This document shows, piece by piece, positions 7,992 to 15,990 of a stretch of 21,908 nt of DNA. The notes below the pieces were generated by a model. The model had not been told where the DNA came from, searched no databases, and saw only the letters and a list, made by a program, of their open reading frames with translations. Made by a program: the position numbers and the translations under genes. Origin of the DNA: CAUZFZ01 sp963579025 (GTDB taxonomy: Bacteria; Planctomycetota; Planctomycetia; Planctomycetales; Planctomycetaceae); NCBI GenBank assembly GCA_963579025.1, contig CAUZFZ010000166.1, positions 1 to 21,908 of the forward strand, read 5' to 3'. Positions within the stretch are counted from its first letter, which is position 1, and every line of letters starts with the position of its first letter.

Positions 7992-9041
7992 TCACTGCGT
8001 CAGATCGTCCAGTCGAAATCGAACCAGCCGGCGATGCCAGCGGACCTCTCGAGTGGCCGCTGAGGGACACAGGATTCGCTCGGCGAGATTGTTCGCTGTG
8101 AGCTTCCGCCAGGCGAGGTATCCGGTGGTCAGACGCGGGTTGATTTCGACCAGAACTGGAGGCTGATCATCCTTCTCCGGGACGATCAGATCGAAACCGA
8201 CATAGCCGTTCAGTCCTGGGACCACCTCACTGGTACGGCGGAGCAATGTTGCGATTTGTTCCTGCTTTGCAGCGCTGAACGGACCGGGCAAATCGCATCC
8301 GAGGTACTGAAAGCGCCCGTCGTTAGAGAGAAGTTGCTGGCCTGCCGGGAAGAAGTCTGTGATTTCACCGGACCGTACGAAGATGGCCGCGGCACTTGCG
8401 GCGACACCGGAGACGAACGGCTGCTGAATGAATTCCATTCCCTGCCCGGACGCGGTGATTTCTTCAACGTAGTCAGCGAGCTTGTCCTGTCGATCAACCA
8501 GGAACGTAAGTTGTGAACCAGCGCCGTTCCGTGGCTTAATGACGACTGGAAACTGATACCGGAGATTCTGGTCCGCAGGGTCGAACGAAGTGGTTGGAAT
8601 TGTCTCGATACCGGAATGATTCAGTTGTTCGGCGAGCGTAAGTTTGTCCGTGCAGAGTTGGACGGCCTGGCTCGAACAGCCGCGCAATTGCGGGCCAGCC
8701 AGTGACTCAACTACCTGGCAACGCCCGGCGAGCAAGTCTTCAAACTCTGGTGCAATCACGAATACGGAATCCGCTTGGAGAGACAATTCGCGAAACAGGT
8801 CGGCCTCGTGTCGCGGTGAGGAAATCGTACTGACGTCGAGATTCGTGCTCTCGTTCCATGCTGCCGGCGGCGGCAGGCGTGCATCCCTGGTTGTCGTGAC
8901 CTGGACGTCGGGAATGCGCATGAGGTCCGCGATCATGGCCGTCAGCATCGCCCGACCTTCCAAAGCCAGCGAGCTGTCGAGTGACGCATGCGGCCATGCA
9001 CCGCCGCAGATGTATTCCGATACGAAGACTCGGTGCGACAC
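7992..9041 (-). CDS. ATP-grasp ligase, MfnD-like (tyramine-glutamate ligase family candidate)
   Basis: A 349-residue ATP-grasp protein. The ATP-binding lysine lies in FPVVIKPRNGAGS (164-176), and the Mg-ligand motif is LVEINPRLTT (297-306). The N-terminal pattern SEYICGGAW...LALEGRAMLTAMIADL (8-40) followed by a TTTRDARLP segment recalls the archaeal MfnD family, which ligates glutamate to tyramine in methanofuran synthesis, and its bacterial homologues in organisms with tetrahydromethanopterin-linked C1 metabolism; many planctomycetes have that pathway. The specific assignment is an inference from pattern memory; the ATP-grasp carboxylate-amine ligase assignment is solid. Start is GTG at 9041; no ATG precedes the conserved N-terminus. 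It lies 86 bp downstream of dxs on the same strand, so it is probably the third gene of the ispA-dxs operon. Confidence 0.85.
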   Translation of the reverse strand: MSHRVFVSEYICGGAWPHASLDSSLALEGRAMLTAMIADLMRIPDVQVTTTRDARLPPPAAWNESTNLDVSTISSPRHEADLFRELSLQADSVFVIAPEFEDLLAGRCQVVESLAGPQLRGCSSQAVQLCTDKLTLAEQLNHSGIETIPTTSFDPADQNLRYQFPVVIKPRNGAGSQLTFLVDRQDKLADYVEEITASGQGMEFIQQPFVSGVAASAAAIFVRSGEITDFFPAGQQLLSNDGRFQYLGCDLPGPFSAAKQEQIATLLRRTSEVVPGLNGYVGFDLIVPEKDDQPPVLVEINPRLTTGYLAWRKLTANNLAERILCPSAATREVRWHRRLVRFRLDDLTQ

Positions 9042-9127
9042 GACTTCGATTCCAGCGTTCGGCGACCGTGTAGCGAACAGCCGCAGTCACCGTCGTTTGT
9101 TCATCGCGCCGTCCGCGATGTCTAATC

Positions 9128-11059
9128 TCAGCCAGCAGATTTCGATACCTGCTCGGAGAGCTGCGGTGACGTCACGCCGAATTTGCTGGCCAGTGCTCGG
9201 GCTTTTGCGGCCAGGCCTTCAGTGTCGAGACCAAGTGACGCGAGCAGTTCGCCGCGTTCACCGTGTTCGACGAACTGGTCCGGGATTCCAAGTCGGACGA
9301 TGTTCGCCGTATTCAGGCCGGCATCGTTTGCGGCTTCGAGAACCGCCGACCCAAAGCCTCCCGCAAGTGTCGATTCTTCGACGGTGATCACAAAGGGACA
9401 GTCAGAAACGGCTCGCAGGATCGTTTCGTGGTCGAGTGGTTTAGCGAAGCGGGCATTGACCACGCCGACATCGAGTCCCTCGGCTTCCAGTTGTTCGGCA
9501 GCGGCGACACAGGACGGAAACAGAGAGCCGAACGCAATGAGCATTCCGTCTGCTCCCCAATGGTGGATCTCCGAGCGACCGTGTTCGATGGGAAACACCG
9601 GTCGTTCAACGCTCTCTGCCGTCGCTTTGGGATAACGCAGCGACGTCGGTCCATTGTGGCTGAGCGCGAAGTCGAGCATCGGCGCAACATCATGCTCGTC
9701 GCCTGGTGCCATCAGCGTGAAGTTCGGCAACGACCGGAGATAGGTGTTGTCGAACACGCCGTGATGGGTCGGTCCATCCGGTCCGCACAGGCCGGCACGA
9801 TCCAGTACGAAGATCACGGGCAGGTTCTGCAGGGCGACTTCCTGGAAAAGCTGGTCGTAGCTCCGCTGCAGGAACGTGCTGTAGATGTCGACGATTGGTC
9901 GCATCCCGGATTTCGCCATGCCGGCCGCAAACGCGACGGTGTGGCCTTCCGTGATACCGGTGTCGAAAAAGCGGTCTTCGAAGTCGTCGCGGATGCGGCC
10001 CAAGTCGTTTCCAGCACACATGGCCGCGGTCAGTACCGCGACTCGATTGTCCCGCTGCATCAGTTTGTAAATGCCGTCGCTGACGAGATTCGTGTAAGCA
10101 GGCTTTTTACCCTTCTTGACGGGGATGATGTCGCTGTCATCGCGGCGGAAGGGAGCCGGCGTGTGGTAGCGGACCGGATCTTCGCAGGCCGGTTCGTAAC
10201 CGTGACCCTTTTCCGTCAGCACATGCAGCATGACCGGGCCTTTGACGTCATGCAGCATTTCCAGGTGGCGGCGGAGGGCGGCAATGTCGTGCCCATCGAC
10301 CGGACCGACGTAGCGGAAACCCATTTCCTCAAACAGCATGCCCCCGTGCAGGAAGCCTTTCAGAGCTTCCTTGAAGTTGCCGATCGCGTGCTCGACAGGC
10401 TCACCGACCACCGGGACTTTGTTGAGCAACCACGAGACATCACGTTTCAGACCGCTGTAAAACGGAGCCAGCCGTGCTTTGTCCAGATACTCGGCAATGC
10501 CGCCGACGCGGGGGCAGATGCCCATTCGATTGTCGTTAAGAACGACCAGCAGGTCCTTCTTCTGACCGACTGCGTTGTTCATCGCTTCCCAGACGATGCC
10601 CGACGGCAGGGCTCCGTCGCCGATGACGCACACGGCGCGACGGTTGTCTTCGCCCAGCAGGTCGTCCCCGTTTTTCAAACCCAGGACCGTTGACACGCTG
10701 GAGCCGGCGTGGCCGGTCATAAACAGGTCATAGGGCGATTCCTCGGGATTCGGATACCCCATCAGCCCGCCGCGCGTACGGATATTCTGAAAATCCTTGT
10801 AGCGGCCCGTGACCAGTTTGTGCGGGTAGATCTGGTGACCGGTGTCCCAGATCAGGCGGTCCTGCGAAAAGTCGAATGCCAGATGCAGCGCGATGCAAAG
10901 TTCGACGACGCCCAGATTGCTGGCGAAGTGAGCGGCCCGTTCTTCAACGACCGTACACAGAACTTCCCGAATTTCCGCGGCAAGCTGTTTGAGCTGTCCG
11001 GCGTCGAGATCGTGCAGGTCCTTCGGCGATGTGATCCGCGGAAGCAGTTCGAGATTCAT
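9128..11059 (-). CDS. dxs: 1-deoxy-D-xylulose-5-phosphate synthase (divergent)
   Basis: A 643-residue DXS. It condenses pyruvate and glyceraldehyde 3-phosphate to DXP with thiamine diphosphate, the first step of the MEP isoprenoid pathway. Visible: catalytic His44 in AAHFASNLG, DTGHQIYPHKLVTGR (72-86), the thiamine-diphosphate/Mg motif GDGA (147-150) to NDN (175-177), GPVDGHD (252-258), catalytic Glu371, and DRAGLCGPDGPTHHG (420-434). Several normally strict positions differ from E. coli DXS: AEQHA is TEGHT (370-374), the MREGSG loop reads MCAGND (347-352), and GHSSTS is GHAGSS (116-121). The essential His and Glu are kept, so activity is likely. The ATG at 11059 overlaps the stop of the upstream prenyl synthase by one base (TGATG), implying translational coupling. 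The frame remains open another 78 bases upstream, but this start fits the family. Confidence 0.94.
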   Translation of the reverse strand: MNLELLPRITSPKDLHDLDAGQLKQLAAEIREVLCTVVEERAAHFASNLGVVELCIALHLAFDFSQDRLIWDTGHQIYPHKLVTGRYKDFQNIRTRGGLMGYPNPEESPYDLFMTGHAGSSVSTVLGLKNGDDLLGEDNRRAVCVIGDGALPSGIVWEAMNNAVGQKKDLLVVLNDNRMGICPRVGGIAEYLDKARLAPFYSGLKRDVSWLLNKVPVVGEPVEHAIGNFKEALKGFLHGGMLFEEMGFRYVGPVDGHDIAALRRHLEMLHDVKGPVMLHVLTEKGHGYEPACEDPVRYHTPAPFRRDDSDIIPVKKGKKPAYTNLVSDGIYKLMQRDNRVAVLTAAMCAGNDLGRIRDDFEDRFFDTGITEGHTVAFAAGMAKSGMRPIVDIYSTFLQRSYDQLFQEVALQNLPVIFVLDRAGLCGPDGPTHHGVFDNTYLRSLPNFTLMAPGDEHDVAPMLDFALSHNGPTSLRYPKATAESVERPVFPIEHGRSEIHHWGADGMLIAFGSLFPSCVAAAEQLEAEGLDVGVVNARFAKPLDHETILRAVSDCPFVITVEESTLAGGFGSAVLEAANDAGLNTANIVRLGIPDQFVEHGERGELLASLGLDTEGLAAKARALASKFGVTSPQLSEQVSKSAG

Positions 11060-11970
11060 CAGTGGTCTCTTTCCAGAACGAAACGCGCCAAGGCATCCAG
11101 CTGTTGACCTCGATCGCCCAACGGGGCGATGGAGCAACGGGCCTCTTCAATGAGATGTTCTGCCCGCCGGCGGCTTTCCTCGACCCCGAGCAGTCCGGGG
11201 TAAGTCAGTTTACCAGATTCCGCATCCTTACGAACGGCTTTGCCCATTCTCGCCGCGTCGCCGGTGAAGTCCAAGAGGTCATCCGCGATCTGGAAGGCCA
11301 GACCAACACATTTTCCAAAATGATCCATCAAATCGACCGTATCGGCCTCGGCCCGTGCAATTCGAGCCCCCATTGTCAGCGCAGATCGTAATAACCTGCC
11401 TGTCTTACGCCGATGGATGGATTCAAGCTGGTCGACTGCCGCTGACTGGTCACTTTTTTGGCCCGATTCGTCCGAATTCGAGTCTCGCAGTTCCGGGCGT
11501 TCGCCCTGCAGATCGGCCATCTGTCCGCCAACCATGCCAGTGATTCCAGCCGCCGCAGACAAATCAAGCACGCACGACACGGCGACCTCAGGAGGATGGA
11601 CGTCCCGGGCGAGAATCTCGAAGGCGAGTGTGAGCAGTCCGTCACCAGCCAGGATTGCAGTGGCCTCGTCGAACTGTCGGTGATTCGTCGGTCGACCCCG
11701 TCGCAGGTCGTCGTTGTCCATGGCGGGCAGGTCGTCGTGGATCAGCGAATACGTGTGAATCAGTTCAATCGCGACCGCGGCGGGAACGGCCGCTTCAATT
11801 TCACCGCCGCAGGCCTCACAGGACAGCAGCACCAGCAACGGGCGCAGGCGTTTTCCGCCGGCCTGTACGCTGTACCGCAGGGACGAATTCAGCCGGTCCG
11901 GGCATGCCGAATCGGTGACGAGGTAATCGTCGAGTGCCTGTTCAACTCGCGTTCTCAGTTCGTCCCACAC
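11059..11970 (-). CDS. ispA: polyprenyl (farnesyl/geranylgeranyl) diphosphate synthase
   Basis: A 303-residue trans-prenyl diphosphate synthase that joins isopentenyl diphosphate to allylic diphosphates. The first aspartate-rich motif is DDLPAMD (79-85, the bacterial DDxxxxD form), followed by DDLRRGRPTNH (87-97) and AILAGDGLLTLAFEIL (105-120); the second is QIADDLLDF (227-235). GGKRLRP (38-44) binds isopentenyl diphosphate. It closely follows the E. coli IspA pattern, so a C15 or C20 product is likely; chain length cannot be fixed from sequence by eye. A hydrophilic insert (about 157-180, rich in D, S, Q) precedes SIHRRKTGRLL. Start is GTG at 11970, supported by GGGAGG nine bases upstream. 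It is the first gene of the leftward isoprenoid operon. Confidence 0.93.
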   Translation of the reverse strand: MWDELRTRVEQALDDYLVTDSACPDRLNSSLRYSVQAGGKRLRPLLVLLSCEACGGEIEAAVPAAVAIELIHTYSLIHDDLPAMDNDDLRRGRPTNHRQFDEATAILAGDGLLTLAFEILARDVHPPEVAVSCVLDLSAAAGITGMVGGQMADLQGERPELRDSNSDESGQKSDQSAAVDQLESIHRRKTGRLLRSALTMGARIARAEADTVDLMDHFGKCVGLAFQIADDLLDFTGDAARMGKAVRKDAESGKLTYPGLLGVEESRRRAEHLIEEARCSIAPLGDRGQQLDALARFVLERDH

Positions 11971-11979
11971 GCAGTTCCG

Positions 11980-11985
11980 CCTCCC
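11980..11985 (-). promoter_or_regulatory. Shine-Dalgarno sequence for the prenyl synthase gene
   Basis: On the minus strand GGGAGG stands nine bases before the GTG at 11970. It is one of the few strong ribosome binding sites in the window and decides the GTG start. Confidence 0.6.
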
Positions 11986-12053
11986 AAACGAGTAGAATCC
12001 GGAACCTTCGCTCGACCCGAATTAAGTGTCAACCTGGCACTGTCAGTAATGCG

Positions 12054-12569
12054 ATGACACATCCGTTAACTCTGTGGACTGCTCGAGCGGTTGTGGCGTG
12101 CTGCGTCGTCGCATGGCTGCTGGTGTTCTCCGGCGCCCGCCGTTCGGCTCGAGGGATACTCGTGTGGCGAGCTGCGTGGACGGCAGGATGCATCACGCTC
12201 GCCATTCATGTGCTGACGGCGATGCACTACGAACATGGTTGGAGTCACGCGGCCGCACTCCGACACACCGCGAAGCAGACGCTGAAAGTTGCGGGGATCG
12301 ACTGGGGCGGCGGTTTGTATTTCAACTACGGGTTGCTGCTGCTGTGGACGGCCGACGTCTGCCTGCTTTGGATTGGATGCAAGCGACCGATCCGCTTGCG
12401 GAAGCCGGTTCGCCGACTCAATGAATGGGCCTGTGCCTTTATCGTTCTGAACGCGACGGTCGTATTCGGACCCTCGTGGTGGCTGGTGGTGGCGGCGGCG
12501 TTCGGCATTTCCGGGTTTGTACTCTGGCGGCGCGAAAGATCATCGGCCCGCAGCGCACCTGGCCAATGA
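12054..12569 (+). CDS. uncharacterised integral membrane protein
   Basis: A 171-residue protein I cannot assign to a named family. It has about four hydrophobic segments, at roughly residues 8-26, 36-53, 86-103 and 122-151 (the last long enough to be two). Between the second and third is a conserved-looking soluble stretch, MHYEHGWSHAAALRHTA, followed by GIDWGGGLYFNYG, whose His, Trp and Gly residues look selected. The C-terminus is basic (WRRERSSARS), suggesting a cytoplasmic end. The frame is open upstream to 11934, but that part reads as low-quality arginine-rich sequence overlapping the start of the divergent prenyl synthase gene, so ATG 12054 is chosen. It lies 84 bp from that divergent gene and 143 bp before the kinase gene. 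Function unknown. Confidence 0.75.
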   Translation: MTHPLTLWTARAVVACCVVAWLLVFSGARRSARGILVWRAAWTAGCITLAIHVLTAMHYEHGWSHAAALRHTAKQTLKVAGIDWGGGLYFNYGLLLLWTADVCLLWIGCKRPIRLRKPVRRLNEWACAFIVLNATVVFGPSWWLVVAAAFGISGFVLWRRERSSARSAPGQ

Positions 12570-12712
12570 ACGGCTACCCGACGACGCCCGATGCCGGTCG
12601 TCATGTAATACGGCCAGATACGTGCGTTAGGGATCCAGAGCCTGCTGCACAATGTCCTCGCAACTGCGTAAGATCAGCACGCAGTTAATCGCAATCCGTT
12701 TCCTGCTAACGC

Positions 12713-14743
12713 GTGGTTGAGCTGATGAATCTGGACAGTGATTCCTCTGACCGCTCGCAGTCCCAGGACGCAGGGATGTCGTTTCCGACGACCCTGCCCG
12801 AGCGGGTGGACGATGCGAATCTGCTGTTCGGCGTCCTTGCGTTGCAGGGCGATCTGATCAGTGCGCAGCAGTTTGCCGATGCGTGCGCGTGCCTGCTGCT
12901 GCAGCCCGGAGGAAATCTGGGTGATGTTCTCGTGCAGGACAAAGTCATCGACGTGACGACACGGGACCGAATTCAGGTCCTGGTGAATCAACACGTACGC
13001 GATCATCACTTCCGAGCAAGAACAGGGCAGAACGCGAACCAGGACGAACTGGAACAGACGCTTCTGTCCGAAGGGCCGCCAGCGACGAGCGACGTTCACG
13101 ACCCGGGAGATCAGTTGAAGTCGTCACGATTGTCGCTGCGGTTTATTCACGGATCTGGCGGCATCGGGCGCGTGTGGATGGCTCGGGATCGTGCGATTGG
13201 TCGCGACATCGCGTTGAAGGAACTCAGGCCCGAACGCATGTCCAACGAGGTGCAGCGAGCGAGGTTTCTGCGCGAAGTTCAAATCACCGCTCAGTTGCAG
13301 CACCCTGGGACTGTTCCCGTTTACGACTTCAACGCTGGAGACGAAGACGGCCGCATTTATTACACGATGAAGTTTCTTCGCGGCCAGACACTGAGCGAAG
13401 TTGCGCACGACTACCACACGCGGCGCCGCGAGTCCAAGGCTGACATCGGTGAGTTTCTCGAACTGTTGAACATCTTCGATACCGTCTGCGACACGCTTTC
13501 GTATGCACACTCGCGCGGGATCATTCACCGCGACCTGAAGGGTGAGAACGTCGTCGTCGGCGAGTACGGCGTGGTGGTGGTGATTGACTGGGGACTGGCC
13601 AAGCGGATCGGTGAGTTGGAATCTGAACTCGATGATCTGGATGAACCGGATGTTCTGGGTGCGTCGGACGGCCTGCAGACAATTCACGGGGCGGCGATGG
13701 GAACACCGGCGTTCATGGCGCCGGAACAGGCACTGGGAGAGGTCGAAAAATTTGACGAGCGGACCGACGTCTACGGTCTTGCGGCGATCCTGTACGAGAT
13801 TCTGACGGGGTTGCCGCCTTTTGTGGGACGTGATGTGCCCGCCATTCTGCTCGCGGTCTGCACTAAGGCTCCGAACCGGCCACGGCGGCTTAATCCGGAA
13901 ATACCGCCCGAACTGGATGAGATCTGTCTCAAAGGTTTGTCGAAACGCCAGAGTGACCGACATCAATCAGCAGCGGAATTGGCATCAGCGGTCAAGGAAT
14001 GGGTCACGGATCAGGCCAAGCGCAGCCAGACCGAACAGGAGCGAGAGCAGTTCTTCCGCATGTCACTCGACGCGCTCGCAACTCTCGACAGCGACGCCAG
14101 GTTCAAGCAGGTCAATCCCGCGTTCGCGACACTGATCGGCTGGAGTGCGGAAGAAATGGTGAACATGTCCGTATTCGACATCATCAATGCGGAAGACATG
14201 GTCGATCCGAAAGCGACATTCAAGCGTGTTCTGGACGGCGAGAGCATGTCCGGCCTGGAGCGACGTTGCCTGTGCAAAGACGGTTCGTTCCGCTGGGTTG
14301 AGTGGCATCTGACAAAGCTTCCCGGTGCGCCGCTGGTCTACGCGGTTGGTCGCGACATCACCGAACAGAAGCGAAAGCAGCAGGCGTTTCAGAACCTGCT
14401 GGACACAACTCCCGACGCATTGGTCGTCACGGACACGGACCGGACCATCAAAATCGTTAACGAGCGGACGGAAAAACTGTTCGGTTATTCTCGCGACGAA
14501 CTGATCGGTCAGCCGGTCGAAGTGCTGATCCCCGAGCGATTTCGCGAGACGCATCCGAACGACTTCGCGCGGTATGTCGCAAACCCGCAGGCAAGACCGC
14601 TGAATTCGGAACTGGACCTGATGGGACGGCACAAGGATGGCAGCGAGATCGCCGTCCGGATCAGCCTGACTCCGTTTCAGACCGACGAAGGTCTGATGAT
14701 TTCCAGCGTGATCCGACCCGGCTGGAAGTCAGCGGCACCGTAA
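12713..14743 (+). CDS. Ser/Thr protein kinase with two C-terminal PAS domains
   Basis: A 676-residue Hanks-type kinase. Residues about 30-100 (DDANLLFGVLALQGDLIS...) form a helical N-terminal domain of a kind seen in many planctomycete kinases. The kinase domain (about 140-430) has the glycine loop GSGGIG (147-152), Lys169 (IALKEL), HRDLKGEN (272-279), DWG in place of DFG (292-294), MGTPAFMAPEQA (329-340, APE 336-338) and DERTDVYGLAAILYE (348-362). Two PAS sensor domains follow (about 445-555 and 560-670), the first ending in the PAC signature VGRDITEQKRKQ. There is no membrane segment or C-terminal output domain, so the PAS pair probably senses a cytoplasmic ligand or redox signal and tunes the kinase. 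The start is uncertain: GTG 12713 or ATG 12725, neither with a clear ribosome binding site. It is convergent with the LOG-like gene, 28 bp apart. Confidence 0.92.
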   Translation: MVELMNLDSDSSDRSQSQDAGMSFPTTLPERVDDANLLFGVLALQGDLISAQQFADACACLLLQPGGNLGDVLVQDKVIDVTTRDRIQVLVNQHVRDHHFRARTGQNANQDELEQTLLSEGPPATSDVHDPGDQLKSSRLSLRFIHGSGGIGRVWMARDRAIGRDIALKELRPERMSNEVQRARFLREVQITAQLQHPGTVPVYDFNAGDEDGRIYYTMKFLRGQTLSEVAHDYHTRRRESKADIGEFLELLNIFDTVCDTLSYAHSRGIIHRDLKGENVVVGEYGVVVVIDWGLAKRIGELESELDDLDEPDVLGASDGLQTIHGAAMGTPAFMAPEQALGEVEKFDERTDVYGLAAILYEILTGLPPFVGRDVPAILLAVCTKAPNRPRRLNPEIPPELDEICLKGLSKRQSDRHQSAAELASAVKEWVTDQAKRSQTEQEREQFFRMSLDALATLDSDARFKQVNPAFATLIGWSAEEMVNMSVFDIINAEDMVDPKATFKRVLDGESMSGLERRCLCKDGSFRWVEWHLTKLPGAPLVYAVGRDITEQKRKQQAFQNLLDTTPDALVVTDTDRTIKIVNERTEKLFGYSRDELIGQPVEVLIPERFRETHPNDFARYVANPQARPLNSELDLMGRHKDGSEIAVRISLTPFQTDEGLMISSVIRPGWKSAAP

Positions 14744-14771
14744 GCAGGGCTCAACTGCGCCGTGGAAGCGG

Positions 14772-15815
14772 TCAGTCCGGCCGACCCGGATCGCCAGGCA
14801 GCTCCAGATCGCGGTTCAGCTTGTTAATCAACTGCCGGAGCCGTCCCAGACTGCGACGGTTAAAGTGCATGCGCAGCCGCGGCAGGTCACGAAGATGAGT
14901 TTCGTCCTGCTCAAACGTGTGCGGCACGGACTTCTCGATTCGGCCGCGCGAGAGCAGGCCACTGAATTCGTCGTTCAGCTCCTCGATGTATTCGTCCGAG
15001 GGCTCGACTCGCAGTCGCAACACCAGCCGGTCTCGGATGTACCGCATGCTGTCGTACACGCGGTAGAAATTGACGATCTCGTCGAAGGCTTCCTGCAGAT
15101 TGTCCGTCACCAGAAACAGTGACATGTCTTCGGGTGAAATCAGTTTCCGACTGAGGAGTTGTTTCTCGATGTACTCGTGCCAGTCGGCCCAGTAGCTGCC
15201 ACCTGGTTCGTCGATGCAGACGATGGGCATCATGTCACCCTTGCCGGTTTGCAGCAGAGTCAGCGTTTCAAACCCTTCGTCCTGCGTGCCAAACCCACCG
15301 GGAAATAAAGCGACCGCTTCGACTTCTTTGACGAACAGCAGCTTGCGGGTGAAGAAGTAGCGCAGGTTGATCAGCTTCTTGTCGCCTGAGATGACGTGGT
15401 TCGCATCCTGTTCGAAGGGCAGCATGATGTTCACGCCCATGGACATGTCGCGGCCAGCTCCGACGTGAGCCCCTTCCATGATCCCACCGCCGGCGCCGGT
15501 CAGCACCATCCAGCCAGCTTCGGCCAGCATGCGTCCGAAGTTGACGGAATGCTCGTAGGCGGCCTCTCCCGGCTGTGTCCGGGCAGAACCGAAAACCGTT
15601 ACCTTGCGGCTCATGCGGTACTTCGAGAAAACTCGAAATGCGTACCGCAGTTCTTTCAACGAGCGACTGAGAATCTTCAGGTCGCCGCGTGAGGCCCGGT
15701 CGCGTTCGAGCCGGTCGATCGTCCGCCGCATTTCCGAGATCAGGTCGTCACGCCTGACCGGTGGGCGTTTTTGGGGTTGCGGCTCTTCGGGGGGCGTGCT
15801 GTCCTGGTCGTCCAT
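14772..15815 (-). CDS. long LOG-like Rossmann-fold protein
   Basis: A 347-residue protein with a central LOG/lysine-decarboxylase-like Rossmann domain (about 70-250): VTVFGSART (72-80), LTGAGGGIMEGA (105-116), YFFTRKLLFVK (153-163, holding the catalytic-type Arg) and PGGFGTQDE (172-180). It has an extra acidic/proline-rich N-terminus (1-65, RRDDLISEMRRTIDRL helix) and about 90 additional C-terminal residues rich in charged helices (RIRDRLVLRLRVEP..., HFNRRSLGRLRQLI). It may hydrolyse a nucleoside monophosphate, but MHERK of classic LOG proteins is replaced by FTRK, so the substrate may differ. ATG 15815 has AGGTG six bases upstream and is preferred over the open frame reaching 16112, which would run through the REP-like repeats. 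The STAS gene lies upstream on the same strand, so both may share a transcript. Confidence 0.88.
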   Translation of the reverse strand: MDDQDSTPPEEPQPQKRPPVRRDDLISEMRRTIDRLERDRASRGDLKILSRSLKELRYAFRVFSKYRMSRKVTVFGSARTQPGEAAYEHSVNFGRMLAEAGWMVLTGAGGGIMEGAHVGAGRDMSMGVNIMLPFEQDANHVISGDKKLINLRYFFTRKLLFVKEVEAVALFPGGFGTQDEGFETLTLLQTGKGDMMPIVCIDEPGGSYWADWHEYIEKQLLSRKLISPEDMSLFLVTDNLQEAFDEIVNFYRVYDSMRYIRDRLVLRLRVEPSDEYIEELNDEFSGLLSRGRIEKSVPHTFEQDETHLRDLPRLRMHFNRRSLGRLRQLINKLNRDLELPGDPGRPD

Positions 15816-15860
15816 GAAAACACCTGTTGTTCGTAGCCACCGCCGTTCGCAGCAACTGCT

Positions 15861-15891
15861 GTTTGTAGTAACCGCATTTATGCGGTTCGGC
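15861..15891 (+). repeat. REP-like element A (GTAG-headed palindrome)
   Basis: GTTTGTAGTA followed by an eight-base inverted repeat, AACCGCAT (15870-15877) and ATGCGGTT (15880-15887). The GTAG immediately 5' of an imperfect palindrome is the layout of bacterial REP sequences mobilised by RAYT transposases. It shares its 10-base head exactly with element B on the opposite strand and nearly with element C at 21699. Confidence 0.7.
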
Positions 15892-15950
15892 GCGACGGTC
15901 GACATGGTCAACGGGATTGGCGTTTCGCTCCGTCCACCGGCATCAACACC

Positions 15951-15978
15951 GAGCCGGATGAATCCGGCTACTACAAAC
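15951..15978 (-). repeat. REP-like element B, inverted relative to element A
   Basis: Read on the minus strand this is GTTTGTAGT followed by AGCCGGAT TC ATCCGGCT, an eight-base perfect stem (plus-strand arms 15952-15959 and 15962-15969). The head is identical to that of element A, while the stem sequence differs. Together, A and B form an inverted pair 59 bp apart, like a bacterial interspersed mosaic element, between the STAS and LOG-like genes. Confidence 0.7.
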
Positions 15979-15990
15979 ACGTCAAACGGT

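Noticed and set aside
9263..10693. A 476-codon open frame on the plus strand
   Set aside because: It is antisense to dxs, whose protein has unmistakable family motifs throughout. The antisense translation has no recognisable domain.
12027..12032. A perfect TTGACA on the minus strand upstream of the prenyl synthase gene
   Set aside because: No acceptable -10 hexamer lies 16-18 bases downstream, so no promoter is called.
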